Position numbers and translations under genes: made by a program. 64,000 nt of DNA from Pseudomonas sp. RIT409 (lineage in GTDB: Bacteria; Pseudomonadota; Gammaproteobacteria; Pseudomonadales; Pseudomonadaceae): contig NZ_QARE02000025.1 of the NCBI RefSeq assembly GCF_003052515.2, forward strand, positions 1 to 64,000, given 5' to 3'. Within the stretch, counting starts at the first letter, position 1; each line of letters opens with the position of its first letter. Below, one piece after another: positions 12,201-20,290 of this stretch. The notes under the pieces were generated by a model that ran no database searches, was not told the DNA's origin, and worked only from the letters and a program-made list of their open reading frames with translations.

Positions 12201-15200
12201 GTCCACAGGTTGCTGGCGTCGCCAGGGTTGCGCTCAAGCTCGATGACGTGGTTGCCAGACGCCTGTTTCGGGTCGTTCACGCCATAGGTGCCGGCGGTGT
12301 TGATTTCCACCGCATTGCCGGCGTTATCGGTGTGCCATACGCCGCCGCTGAACTGCCCGACAGCGACGTTGGTGCCGGTCCCGGACCCTTGGAAGTCGAT
12401 GCCACGGCTGAAACCGCCATCCATGGTCAGCGATGGGATATCGGTGACCGGATTCACGGTAACGCTGCCATTCACGACAGGCGAACTCAACACGTCCTTA
12501 CCGGACAGGCCATTGTCCACGGCTTTGTAGGTGAAGTCGTTGGTGCCGCTCCAGTCCGCGTCGGGTACGAAGTAGATGGTCGCACTGTTGCCGGAGGCGG
12601 GGATATCCGTGCTGGTGTTGATGGCGATCGTGTGGGCTGCATCGGCATAGAACGTGCCGTGCGCACCCAGATCGACCAGGTTGAAGTGGTCGATCTGACC
12701 GTCTACATCGCTGCCGCTGAGGGTGATGGCGATGCCTGGGTTGGTCTGCCCGTCGTCTTCGTTGCCGCTGCCCTGAGCGGTATTGGCCGTCGGTGCATCG
12801 TTGACCGGATTGACGTTGATCACCACGCTGGACGCATTGCCCAGGGTCGCGCCGCCATCGCTCGGCTGGAAGCCGATGGTTGCGTAGTTGTTGCCGTTGG
12901 CGTCGTCGGCAGGTTTGAAGGTCAGCTTGTCGCCGTCGATGTCGGCCTTGCTGATCAACTGGCCTTGCGCAACGGCCACGCCATTGAGCAGCAGGGTGCC
13001 GTTGGCTGGCAGGCCGGTGATGACCACGCCCAGCGAGCTGGCGGGAGAGTCGACGTCGGAAACACCGAAGTTGCTCCAGTGCAGGGTCTGGGTGGTGTCT
13101 TCGTCACCAGTGCTGCTGCCGCCGGTGGCGGTCGGGGCGTCGTTGACCGCAACCACGGAGATTTCCCCGTGGGCCAGGAACGACTCCTTGCCGTTCACGC
13201 CGTTACCTTTGGCGCCGGAGTCGGTGACGGTAATGTCGACGCCACGTGTGCCCTCGGTCGGGTTATCGCCCGGTGCCTGGAACTTGATCGATTCGATCAG
13301 CGCCTTGTACTGCTCGATGGTCGCGATGCCGGAAAGGGTAAAGCCGGTAACCTGGCCCGCCGCGTTCTTCACTTCGGTCACAGTGACGCCGTCAGGCTTG
13401 GTGCCGGTGAAGGTCAGCAGCTCGCCAGCCTTCATGTCGCTGACACTGACCACGGCCTTGCTGAGGGTGGTGTTGTCCAGATCGTTCAGTTGCAGGTTCC
13501 TCACCACCGAAACGGCGTTGTCGTTCTCGGTGAAGGTGACCTTGTCGGTGCCTACGGTCGGCGCATCGTTGACGGTGGTGATCCGAATGGTCGAAACCGT
13601 CGTCGCGATGTTGTTCACATCGCCGCCGTCATCGATGGTGATGTTGATGATGCGGTTTTCAGTGCTCGGGTTATGCGACGAGCTGTCGAAGGTAATCGAC
13701 TGGATTGCCGTCTGGTACTGCGCAGGGGTGCCTGGCCCGAACGTGATGGTTTTGCCGGTCACCACGCCCTGAGCGTTGACCACATCGCTAACGGTGTAGG
13801 TCAGGCCTGCGCTCTTGACCACATTCAGGATGTCGCCATCGTGATAGTTGGTCAGGGTGATGGTCGCCGACTTCATGGTGGCGCTGTCCGAATCGCTCAG
13901 GGTGAAGTCACGCGCGATCTTGCCAGGACCTTTGCCGCTGCCCGACGGCGTGCCGTCAGCCAGAGACTCGTTCCAGGTGTTGCCAAATTCGGTACCGGTG
14001 CCTGTATGGCCGATGACGGGTGCGTCATTGACCGGGATGACCGTCACCTGGCTGTTGTGGACCACGGTCTGGTTGTCGGTGCCGTGAGCGTCGACATCGG
14101 TGACCGCCACACTCACCCCGCGGGTGGCGGTGCTCGGGTTTTCGCTGCTGTTTTGATAGGTGATCGAGTTGATCAACTCTTTATAGGTATCGATCGACGC
14201 TTTGCCGGACAGCTCGATGACAATGTTGCCGTTGCTGTCGTTGCTCAGCTTGTAGCTGATACCCAGATCGGTGGTGCCTTCGGTCCCGCCCTTGTAGTAC
14301 TTGGAAACGATCACGTCTTCGGCGAGGAAGCCGGTCAGGGTGATCTTTGCGCCGCTCAATTCGGTGCTGTCGACGTCAGTGACGGTGAAGTCCTTCACCA
14401 GAGGCGTCGCTGCGCCGTTTTCGGTGTACTCGACGCTGCCGAAGTTGACGACAGGTGCATCGTTCTTCGCATCGATGGCGATTTCGCCCTTCGCCACTAC
14501 CGACGTTTCCGCGCCCACGCCGTCGCCTTTCAGGCCGGTGTCGGTCACGCTGATTTCAACGCCACGCGGCGTGACGTTCGGGTTGGCTTCAGGGGTCGCG
14601 AATTTGATCGACTGGATCAGCGCCTGATAGTCAGCCACGCTGGCCTGGCCGGTCAGGGTGATGACCAGCGTGCCGTTGGCCGCCGAACCCTGAACGGCAT
14701 AGGTCACGCCCGGAATCGACGTGGTGCCGTCGGCGTTGGCCAGGTTCGAACCGAAGATGTCGGTCGCTTGCAGGTGGGTCAGCGTGATGGTCGCGCCTTG
14801 CAAGGTCGAGTTGTCGACATCGCTCAGTTGTACATCTTTAGCGATGGCAACCGGCTCGCCGTTCTCGGTGTACGTGTTGTTGCTGAAGCCGACTTGCGGC
14901 GCATCGTTGACCGCGATGACGTTGATGGTCGAGGTCGTGGTGTTCGACGTTCCGTTGATCAGGTGTCCGTCGCTGACGGTCACAGTGATGTTGCGCGGTA
15001 CCGTGCTCGGGTCATCGCTGGTGTTGCTGTAAGTGATGGCCGCGATGGCTTTCTGATAAGTCTCGGCACTTGCGCTGCCGGTCAGGGTGACGGTGATCTT
15101 GTTCTGCGCGAGGTCGTTGTCGATCTTCACGGTCAGGCCGAACTGGTCGGCGATCGACAGCACATCGCCTTTTTGGGCGTTGTTCAGAGTGACGGTTGCG

Positions 15201-18200
15201 CTCTGCACGCGCGCGTCATCCGGGTCGGTGATGCTGACTTTGCCCGCGATGCTGACGCCTTGCTGGTTTTCGGTGTAGTCGGCGGTGTAACCCGCCGAAC
15301 CGTTGCCCAGGTCGATGACCGGGGCGTCGTTGACCGGGATGACGGTGACGACGGCCGTGCCTGCCGACGAATTCAACTCGCCGTCGTTGACGGTCACGCT
15401 GATCAGGCGAATGCCGCCAACCGGGTCTTCACCCGTGCTGACGAAGGTCGCGGACTTGAGCACCGCTTCGTACTGAGCTTGGGTGGCGCTGCCGGTCAGG
15501 GTGTAGACCAACTGGCCATTGACGGTCTGCGTGGTGACCACGATGCCCGTGTTGCCGGTGTCGAAAGCCAGCGCGTCGCCTGGCTTGGCGTTGGTGATGG
15601 AGACTTTGGCGCTCTGCAGGTTCGGACTGTCCGGATCGTTGAGCGTAATGCCCGACATCAGTTTGACCGGCGCTGCGTTTTCAATGTACGGCGCGGCGAA
15701 CGAGATGTTGCCAAAGCCGTGCATGTCCACGGTCGGCGCATCGTTCACGGCCGTCACCTTGATGGTGCTGGTCGCGACGTTGGAGAGGTTGTTCTCCGAC
15801 TGGCCGTCGTTCACCTGCACAGTGACCTGGCGATCCACGGTGCTCGGGTTATCGCTGGTGTTGCGGTAGGTGATCGACTCGATCATCGCCTCGTACTGGG
15901 CTTTGGTCGCCTCGCCAGTCAAGTTGACGGTGATCGTCTTGTTGCCGTTGGCATCGGTGCCGTTGACGATCTGCACGGAGATGCCGAATTTGCTGTTGGC
16001 GGCCAGCACGTCGCCGGCTTGCGCGTTGCTCAGGACGACCGTTGCGCTCTTGATCGTGGCGTTGTCGACATCGGTGATCGAGACATTCTTGCCTGCGATG
16101 CTGATGCCACTGCCGTTCTCGGTGTAGCTCAGGCTATAGCCGGTTTCGGTCGCGCCATCGGTGGAGTTCAGGTCCAGGACCGGAGCGTCGTTGACCGGCG
16201 TGACAGTGACAGGCAGCGGCTGAGTGGTGGTCGCGGTCTGGCCATTGCTGGCCTCGGTCGAGGTCGCGGTCACCACCAGATTGATCTGGCCGTTGAAGTC
16301 TTTCGGCGGCGTGAGGGTCAGCTTGGACAGGTCCCAGCCATTGATGATGACAGCCCCGTCGCCACCTGGGATCGAGGTGTAGCTGTGAGTGCCATCGGTC
16401 AGGACAGCGCCCAGCGGGATGCCTGAAACGGTGGTGGTCAGTGTTTCGGAACCGTCGGTGTCGACCAGCGCCGGAGCGATGGTCAGCTGAATGGCCGAGT
16501 CCTCGGGGCCTGTGGCCGACGTGACGGTCAGCGTCGGGGCATCGGCAACCGCTTCGACGTGGACGAGGAAGCTCTGCTCCGAGGAGGCCGGGGCGGCATT
16601 GCCGTCCTGTGCGGTCGCGGTCACGGTCAACTGGATGTCGCCGCTGACATTCGACGGCGCGGTGAACTTGAGATTGCTCAGGTTCCAGTTGGTGATGTCG
16701 GTCGACGTGTTGCCCGCGGTCGCGGTGAAGGTGTTGACGCCGTCACTCAGGGTCGAGCCAACGGGCAAACCTTTCAGAGCCAGGGTCAGGGTTTCGGAAC
16801 CGTCGATGTCGGTCGTCTTCGCCTGAATGGTCGACAGCAGAATGGCGTGGTCTTCAAGCCCGCTGTTCAAATGCTCGGTGACGCTGATGTTGTTGATCAC
16901 GCCGCCCACGGAGTTGCTGTCTACCGCCTTGAATTCCAGCTTGGCAGTCCCGTCCGCAGTGACAGGCACCTCGAAGGTGTAGGTGTGCATGCCAGTCTGG
17001 CTCGCATTCAGCGTGCCGATCAGCGTGTTACCCCAGTAGACATTGATGGCCGAGTTGCCCAGCGCGATGTCACGTGGCGAATAATCGACCGAAATCTGAT
17101 AGGTCGCGCCGTCTTTGACGTCGATGTTGGTGTACAGGTTGCTCGGGTCGCCGCTGTCGCGTTCCAGCTCGATCACCCGCGAGTTACGCGGGTCGGAGCC
17201 GACGCCGTAGGTGCCCGGCGCGCCGATTTCCACGGTGCCGCCGCTGTTGTCGGTGTGCCACGCGCCGCTGCCGATATCGCCGATGACGCCGGTCGTGGCG
17301 CCGTTGACGCTCAGCGAGGCAACGGTCTTGTCGACGATCAGTGCCAGGAACGGCGTGTCCGTCACCGGTGCAATGGTGATGCTGCCCGTGGCGGGTGTGG
17401 CCGCTGGCAGACCCTGATTGTCGGTGGCGGTGTAGCTGAAGCGGGTGTCGCCGCTCCAGTCCTTGTCAGGCTTGAAGTAGATGGTCGCGCTGTTGTTGGC
17501 GGCTGCGATGTCGCTGGCGCTGGTCAGCTCCTGAGTACCTGCTGCGTCGGCGTAGAATTTGCCGTGCGCGGCCATGTCCACTAGGTTGAAGTGCGCGATG
17601 GTGCCGTCGACATCGCTGCCAGTCAGCTTGATTTCGATGATGCCGTCTTCATTCCCCGAACCGGTGGTCGGCGCGACGACGGGCGCGTCGTTGACGGCAA
17701 TGACGTCGATTTCGCCACTGTGGGCGCCGGTCTGGTTGTTGGTGCCGTGGGCATCGACGTCAGTCACTTCGATCTTCACGCCGCGTGGCGCGACGCTCGG
17801 GTCGTCACTGTTGTTGGCGTAGGTGATCGAGTTGATGAGCGTGGTGTAGTCAGCGATCGAAGCGTTACCGCTCAGCGTGATGATGATGGCGCCATCCGGC
17901 GTGTTGCTCAGCGTGTAGCTGATGCCCAGGTCGGTTGTGCCTGCGGTGCCGCCCTTGTAGTACTGGGAGACGATCAGGTCTTCGGCCTGAATGCCGGTCA
18001 GCGTGATCTTCGCGCCGCTGAGCGTGTCACCGTCGACGTCAGTGATTTTCAGGTTGTCGACCAGCGCCTGAGGCGCGCCGTTTTCGGTGTAGGTCGGGCT
18101 ATCGAAGGACACGACGGGCGCATCGTTGACGGCCACCACGTGAACGGTGCTGCTCACTGGTACCGAGTCATTCTGACCGTCGTTGACCGTCACGTTGATG

Positions 18201-20290
18201 GTTCGGTCGACAACGCTCGGGTTCTCGCTGCTGTTGCTGAAGGTGATCGACTTGATCACAGCTTCGTACTGCGCAGCGGTGGCGTTACCGGTCAGGGTCA
18301 GGACGATCTGGCCATTGACGTTGGCGGTGGTGACGGTGATGGCCGGGTTCGGGCTGCCGACCGCCAGGCTGTCGCCCGCCTGCGCATTGCTCAGGGTGAC
18401 TTTGGCGCCTTGCAGGGTCGGGCTGTCGACGTCGGTGACGTTGATGTTCGGGGCGATTTGAACGCCAGTTTGGCCTTCGGTGAAGGTGGCTTCGCCATTG
18501 GTGCCGTTTGCGCCGCCGTTCAGGTCAACCACGGGCAACGCATCGTTGTCGATGATGGTCGTGGTGACGCTGCCGTTGGTGGCGCTGACGACGACGTTTT
18601 CGAAATTGCCGCCCGTGATCCCGCCGATCGAAACGGTGACGTTCTCGACGCCTTCGGGAAGGGTGTCGTTGATAGTGGCCAGGTCGAAGGTGACGCTGCT
18701 GGAGCCTGCCGGAATCTTGACGCTCACCACTTGGGTGTAATCGGTGCCGTTGGCAGCGGTGCCGCTGTAGGTCAGGTTGACGGTGACTTCGGTCTGGGCC
18801 GGGTTGCTCAGCGCGATGGTGTAAGTCGCCGCCTGACCCTCGGTGACCTGGGCAGTGCCAGTGATGGAGGCGGTGGTGGTGTCGATGGTGTCGGTGATCT
18901 GCACAACGGCCGGGGTCGGGTTGGCGACCAGGTTTTCGAAATTGCCCCCGGTGGCGCCGGTGATCGTGGTGCTGACGGTAGTGGCCGAGTTGTAGACGTC
19001 GTTGGCAGGAGCCGCAACCACGACCGAACCGCTGGACTCGCCAGCGCGGATGGTGATGGTCGAACCGTCCGACAGGGTGACGGTCACTGGCGTTTGCGCC
19101 AGGTTGGTCAGCGTGGCGGTGTAGGTGATCGAAGTGCCTTCAGCGGTGGTGGCGCTGCCGGCGGCCAGGCTGACGGTGGTGGTGTCTGGCGTATCGGTGA
19201 TCTGCACAACGGCCGGGGTCGGGTTGGCGACCAGATTCTCGAAATTGCCCCCGGTGGCACCGGTGATCGTGGTGCTGACGGTGGTGGCCGAGTTGTAGAC
19301 GTCGTTGGCGGGTGCCGCAACCACGACCGAGCCGCTGGACTCGCCAGCACGGATGGTGATGGTCGAACCGTCCGACAGGGTGACGGTCACTGGCGTCTGT
19401 GCCGGGTTGGTCAACGTGGCGGTGTAGGTGATCGAAGTGCCTTCAGCGGTGGTGGCGCTGCCGGCGGCCAGGCTGACGGTGGTGGTGTCAATGGTGTCGG
19501 TGACCGTGGTCACCGCAGGTGCCGGGTTGGTCGTCAGGACCAGACCCGCCCCGCCAGAAGTGCCGGTAATGGTGGTGCTGATGTCGTGCGGGTCGATGTA
19601 CGGCGTGTTGCCGTTGGGAACCTGTACAACCACGTTGCCCGAGGTCTGGCCCGCCGCGATGACGATGGTCGCGCCGTTCGACAGGGTAATGGTCAGGTCG
19701 CTGAGTGGCGCCTGCGTGACGGTGGCGGTGTAGACCAACGCGCCGCCCGTCTCGGTGATGGTCGATGTCGCGCTCAGCGTCAGCGTTGAGTCGCGCTGTG
19801 GAACTGCCGCGTCTTGCCGAGTGCCGGCTGCCGCGCTGCTATCCAGGCCTGCGGTGTTGAAACCAATGTTCGGGTTCACCACGCCAGCCGTTTCGGTCAG
19901 CATCACCACGCTGTGACCGCCGCCCGCGTTTCCGCCATCGGAGGATGTGCCAGTGGTCTGGCCGGCTGCGGTGGCTTCCAGGTCCTGAGTCGGGTCCGCG
20001 CCCGCGGCGATGGCTTGTTGCAGTTCGGCAACCGACGGCGCGGCCTGAGCGGCGGCCTCGGCAACGTTGGTGGTGGATGCCGGGGTGTCAGCGCTCCACT
20101 GGCTGTCACGGCCCATGTCCAGCTGACGGCCATCCGGCAATTGCAGTGTGACGGCGCCTTCTGGCCCGGTGAGCACTTGTTCCCCGGCCAGCAGCCGGTC
20201 ACCTTCGATCAGTACACGGCGAATCCCTTCCGGGGAGACTGCGACAACTTGGCCAACAATGCTTTTGACGATGGCAACAACACTGCTCAT
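3284..20290 (-). CDS. lapA: LapA giant repetitive RTX adhesin
   Basis: Surface adhesin of 5668 residues, secreted by LapEBC and held in the outer membrane until LapG cleaves it. Residues 1-125 form the retention module, with the LapG site TAAG at 107-110 (codons 19961-19972). Then come Calx-beta-like repeats (about 165-570) and a long series of cadherin-like/VCBS-type units ending in VNDAP or TNDAP. Two copies of a lectin-like segment lie near 990-1140 and 2630-2790. PA14-like segments lie near 3565-3730, 4270-4430 and 4900-5040. A VWA domain (about 5230-5395, MIDAS DTSGS), RTX nonapeptides (about 5500-5550) and a C-terminal type I secretion signal complete it. No cysteine was noticed in the repeats. 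A short GGAG lies upstream of the ATG. Position between lapD and lapE makes it LapA rather than the paralogue MapA. Confidence 0.97.
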   Translation of the reverse strand: MSSVVAIVKSIVGQVVAVSPEGIRRVLIEGDRLLAGEQVLTGPEGAVTLQLPDGRQLDMGRDSQWSADTPASTTNVAEAAAQAAPSVAELQQAIAAGADPTQDLEATAAGQTTGTSSDGGNAGGGHSVVMLTETAGVVNPNIGFNTAGLDSSAAAGTRQDAAVPQRDSTLTLSATSTITETGGALVYTATVTQAPLSDLTITLSNGATIVIAAGQTSGNVVVQVPNGNTPYIDPHDISTTITGTSGGAGLVLTTNPAPAVTTVTDTIDTTTVSLAAGSATTAEGTSITYTATLTNPAQTPVTVTLSDGSTITIRAGESSGSVVVAAPANDVYNSATTVSTTITGATGGNFENLVANPTPAVVQITDTPDTTTVSLAAGSATTAEGTSITYTATLTNLAQTPVTVTLSDGSTITIRAGESSGSVVVAAPANDVYNSATTVSTTITGATGGNFENLVANPTPAVVQITDTIDTTTASITGTAQVTEGQAATYTIALSNPAQTEVTVNLTYSGTAANGTDYTQVVSVKIPAGSSSVTFDLATINDTLPEGVENVTVSIGGITGGNFENVVVSATNGSVTTTIIDNDALPVVDLNGGANGTNGEATFTEGQTGVQIAPNINVTDVDSPTLQGAKVTLSNAQAGDSLAVGSPNPAITVTTANVNGQIVLTLTGNATAAQYEAVIKSITFSNSSENPSVVDRTINVTVNDGQNDSVPVSSTVHVVAVNDAPVVSFDSPTYTENGAPQALVDNLKITDVDGDTLSGAKITLTGIQAEDLIVSQYYKGGTAGTTDLGISYTLSNTPDGAIIITLSGNASIADYTTLINSITYANNSDDPSVAPRGVKIEVTDVDAHGTNNQTGAHSGEIDVIAVNDAPVVAPTTGSGNEDGIIEIKLTGSDVDGTIAHFNLVDMAAHGKFYADAAGTQELTSASDIAAANNSATIYFKPDKDWSGDTRFSYTATDNQGLPAATPATGSITIAPVTDTPFLALIVDKTVASLSVNGATTGVIGDIGSGAWHTDNSGGTVEIGAPGTYGVGSDPRNSRVIELERDSGDPSNLYTNIDVKDGATYQISVDYSPRDIALGNSAINVYWGNTLIGTLNASQTGMHTYTFEVPVTADGTAKLEFKAVDSNSVGGVINNISVTEHLNSGLEDHAILLSTIQAKTTDIDGSETLTLALKGLPVGSTLSDGVNTFTATAGNTSTDITNWNLSNLKFTAPSNVSGDIQLTVTATAQDGNAAPASSEQSFLVHVEAVADAPTLTVTSATGPEDSAIQLTIAPALVDTDGSETLTTTVSGIPLGAVLTDGTHSYTSIPGGDGAVIINGWDLSKLTLTPPKDFNGQINLVVTATSTEASNGQTATTTQPLPVTVTPVNDAPVLDLNSTDGATETGYSLSYTENGSGISIAGKNVSITDVDNATIKSATVVLSNAQAGDVLAANSKFGISVQIVNGTDANGNKTITVNLTGEATKAQYEAMIESITYRNTSDNPSTVDRQVTVQVNDGQSENNLSNVATSTIKVTAVNDAPTVDMHGFGNISFAAPYIENAAPVKLMSGITLNDPDSPNLQSAKVSITNAKPGDALAFDTGNTGIVVTTQTVNGQLVYTLTGSATQAQYEAVLKSATFVSTGEDPVGGIRLISVTVNDGELNSSAGTAVVTVIPVNDAPVIDLGNGSAGYTADYTENQQGVSIAGKVSITDPDDARVQSATVTLNNAQKGDVLSIADQFGLTVKIDNDLAQNKITVTLTGSASAETYQKAIAAITYSNTSDDPSTVPRNITVTVSDGHLINGTSNTTTSTINVIAVNDAPQVGFSNNTYTENGEPVAIAKDVQLSDVDNSTLQGATITLTHLQATDIFGSNLANADGTTSIPGVTYAVQGSAANGTLVITLTGQASVADYQALIQSIKFATPEANPNVTPRGVEISVTDTGLKGDGVGAETSVVAKGEIAIDAKNDAPVVNFGSVEYTENGAATPLVKDFTVTDVDSTELSGAKITLTGFLAEDVIVSKYYKGGTEGTTDLGISYKLSNDSNGNIVIELSGKASIDTYKELINSITYQNSSENPSTATRGVSVAVTDVDAHGTDNQTVVHNSQVTVIPVNDAPVIGHTGTGTEFGNTWNESLADGTPSGSGKGPGKIARDFTLSDSDSATMKSATITLTNYHDGDILNVVKSAGLTYTVSDVVNAQGVVTGKTITFGPGTPAQYQTAIQSITFDSSSHNPSTENRIINITIDDGGDVNNIATTVSTIRITTVNDAPTVGTDKVTFTENDNAVSVVRNLQLNDLDNTTLSKAVVSVSDMKAGELLTFTGTKPDGVTVTEVKNAAGQVTGFTLSGIATIEQYKALIESIKFQAPGDNPTEGTRGVDITVTDSGAKGNGVNGKESFLAHGEISVVAVNDAPTATGGSSTGDEDTTQTLHWSNFGVSDVDSPASSLGVVITGLPANGTLLLNGVAVAQGQLISKADIDGDKLTFKPADDANGNNYATIGFQPSDGGATLGNASSVVINVNPVNDAPTANTAQGSGNEDDGQTNPGIAITLSGSDVDGQIDHFNLVDLGAHGTFYADAAHTIAINTSTDIPASGNSATIYFVPDADWSGTNDFTYKAVDNGLSGKDVLSSPVVNGSVTVNPVTDIPSLTMDGGFSRGIDFQGSGTGTNVAVGQFSGGVWHTDNAGNAVEINTAGTYGVNDPKQASGNHVIELERNPGDASNLWTEFSAKAGQTYTVTVDYSPRAGALDNSTINVFWGTTLIGTLNANEVGLKTYAFQVPVTADGTAHLEFKAADSNSTGGILDNISVIQNVNTGYEDQPILLSPIHAASTDRDGSESLTLTLGGLPKGSIITDGNPNHVFTAGDNNASVDVSDWNLSGLKFQAPLNYSGTVGLELTATAKDGAAAPESTSLKFDVTVIAVADAPTLTVHTDGGNEDSAIKLDIAGALVDTDGSESLTLTVAGIPLGAVVTDGHNSYTSIPGGDGAVIVTGWDLNNLTITPPKDATVPIQLSIIATATESSNGNHASTTLPLTVNVTPVNDAPTATGGSSTGDEDTTQTLHWSNFGVSDIDSPASSLGVVITGLPANGTLLLNGVAVAQGQLISKADIDGDKLTFKPADDANGNNYATIGFQPSDGGATLGNASSVVINVTPVNDAPTVTPVTLTPTNEDTAITFTKDQLLAGAKDVDGDNLSVVNVTVPASQGTLVQNSDGTYTFTPKPDWNGTANISFGVSDGTVTVPNTANLVVNPVNDAPTATGGSSTGDEDTTQTLHWSNFGVSDIDSPASSLGVVITGLPANGTLLLNGVAVAQGQLISKADIDGDKLTFKPADDANGNNYATIGFQPSDGGATLGNASSVVINVTPVNDAPTVTPVTLTPTNEDTAITFTKDQLLAGAKDVDGDNLSVVNVTVPASQGTLVQNSDGTYTFTPKPDWNGTANISFGVSDGTVTVPNTANLVVNPVNDAPTATGGSSTGDEDTTQTLHWSNFGVSDIDSPASSLGVVITGLPANGTLLLNGVAVAQGQLISKADIDGDKLTFKPADDANGNNYATIGFQPSDGGTTLGNASSVVINVTPVNDAPIAANDIGQPVIGSLQGNYYGYKQGSGAGNDGPNLSSIKQALDFIATHKADATFNASTLNYGGSFGNDLGNAGNLATFLGTDKGSLVYTNGTAQTTTSDAIVELAGKVTMAAGNYSLKITADDGYLVLIDGKQVAAYDANQSPTARTTSFSLATGGEHSIQIVYWDQGGQAQLKVEVATVTGNVTGAYSVLGTNPAIALAHDTLTTLEDQPLVIKAATLLANDKDVDGDALTINSLQGHDPKTPSSVTDASGKVVGSVVMDAAGNVVFTPAKDINGPVTFTYTVTDGHATSNTATVTVNVTAVNDAPVASASTGAGKEDTTLTGQLQASDVDTGDVLTYSVASSSQPAGFSLNAATGQWTLDASNAAYQHLAAGQTTTLNVPFTVTDKAGATSTSTLTITVTGTNDAPVAQASTGKGVEDTTTTGQLQGTDVDDNDVLKFAVKDADKPAGFTVDDSGKWTLDASNAAYQHLAAGQTTTLNVPFTVTDKAGATSTSTLTITVTGTNDAPVAQASTGKGVEDTTTTGQLQGTDVDDNDVLKFAVKDADKPAGFTVDDSGKWTLDASNAAYQHLAAGQTTTLSVPFTVTDKAGATSTSTLTITVTGTNDAPVAKPTTATVDEDKSVSGQLQASDVDDNDVLTYTVADANKPAGFTLDSATGQWTLDASDPAYQHLAAGQTTVITVPFTVTDKSGATSTSSVAITVTGTNDAPVAVNDGPALVVSSLQGNYYGYKEGVDGGNLASIKQALDFIGAHTADATFNATTLNYGGGGVFSNDLGHAGNLESFLGADKASLVYATGTSQATTSDAIVELTGNIKADAGTYSLKVTADDGYIVLIDGKQVLAVDQNQSSSSKAVNVTLDTSGDHSIQIVYWDQGGYAQLKVEVAPVTANGIGDYTVLSSSTAAMTHTTLTTLEDQPLLIKAATLLGNDYDADGDKLSITSDLHSSNGTLSLTPAGDVVFTPNANFNGTATFTYTVTDGNLTSNTATVTVNVVAVNDAPVATASTGAGMEDTVISGQLQGSDVDAGDTLTYSVANSSKPAGFTLDSSTGQWTLNAGDAAYQHLATGQTTTLNVPFTVTDKAGATSTSVLTVTVTGTNDAPVAKASIGSGSEDTTLSGQLQATDVDDGDTLTYTVKSADKPAGFTVDASGHWTLDASNPAYQHLAAGETTVINVPFTVTDKSGASSTSNLAITVTGTNDAPTVSNAAATGTEDTALVFKWSDFGISDVDSANSALGIKITALPSGGDLQYKAANGSWTTLTGNDIGKAFSYADIAAGKLQFVPAADKSGSSDYSASGVGDQKSVYSQLQFSATDGGSVATPGTLNISIRPAVDQPSLSLGTSAVKSTGLVKDVWVGTLTGMGTDGNGASESTIKAGFNTSTSPTTHTTATAAQDGNVSAGTGTKLSGLIYLEAGHTYNFSGSGDDSLLITVGGSTVAKATWGSNSGTISSTGYTPTESGYYTLDIYHYNQAGPGSYTINLVDKTNSTGATTTVALNSTNELLYTSVDDLKASGLNGVTLHENGAGSGEGYYTAYTLNHGTENNPIKLSSITANYTDNDGSETHITTISGAPAGSILTDGAGHSVAIAAASTAVDVSSFDLTSLVIKTPQYYSGNFTLTVTATATETALVGKAGAVATATDTKQIAVTVDAGVYKASEGTAGDSTVTGTASDDVVVADVTAMKLVAGQSYDIAFMIDTSGSMRNQLAEMKNQLISTLQTLANSAATEHAGAVKVYLTNFGTTAHTGQAYDLSTSSGLNSAIDYVNKLTTSGNTNYESVFNQTSNWFTSTAGDGAQKLTFFITDGQPNYHDDANGNAVSGAALSETQAAFNALAQKSAVEAIGINTAALDTYDTNNHSQNVIDVTSLKQAILSSETLVGPGNDTVNGGDGNDIVFGDMINYGSLEGTAALKAFAADTLHVNVSTIDDKALHSFISSHVDDVAHLANASNTYDASKYPLLGDGKDTLLGGNGDDILFGQGGNDTLYGGNGNDLLIGGKGNDVLFGGAGADTFAWKAGDTNSGGFDVIKDFKASEGDKIDLSDLLQGENGNNVNDLTKYLQITNDGKDTTLEISSTGQFTSSTNASNANSTADVHIKVEGVTWNNSMINSLVNGADPTIKVDHH
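7821..8720 (-). repeat. Three tandem 300-bp repeats in lapA
   Basis: The repeat boundary gcatc(a/g)ttggtgccggtca recurs at 7821, 8121 and 8421, exactly 300 bp apart. Each unit encodes 100 residues of a VCBS/cadherin-like domain. The units at 7821 and 8121 are almost identical in DNA; the third diverges toward its end. More divergent copies begin near 6048, 6348 and 7518. Confidence 0.9.
9642..11270 (-). repeat. 633-bp tandem repeat in lapA (two and a half copies)
   Basis: The same boundary (gcatcgttgaccgg) occurs at 9642, 10275 and 10908. The two full units are 633 bp (211 residues, two different cadherin-like domains) and nearly identical, with a few synonymous changes. The third copy holds only the first half, then switches to another domain near 11270. 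This is direct evidence of recent unequal recombination inside lapA. Confidence 0.93.
12795..13150 (-). repeat. Dispersed fourth copy of the 633-bp unit's first half
   Basis: About 350 bp starting at 12795 repeats the first half of the unit found at 9642, 10275 and 10908, with very few changes. It is separated from them by about 1.5 kb of unrelated domains. The pair could recombine and delete the intervening lectin-like segment. Confidence 0.88.
18893..19498 (-). repeat. 303-bp direct repeat near the 5' end of lapA
   Basis: Two copies of a 303-bp unit (101 residues, Calx-beta-like, beginning TTVSLAAGS) are nearly identical; gcacaacggccgg recurs 303 bp apart at 18901 and 19204. They encode the first surface domains after the retention module. 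Confidence 0.88.
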
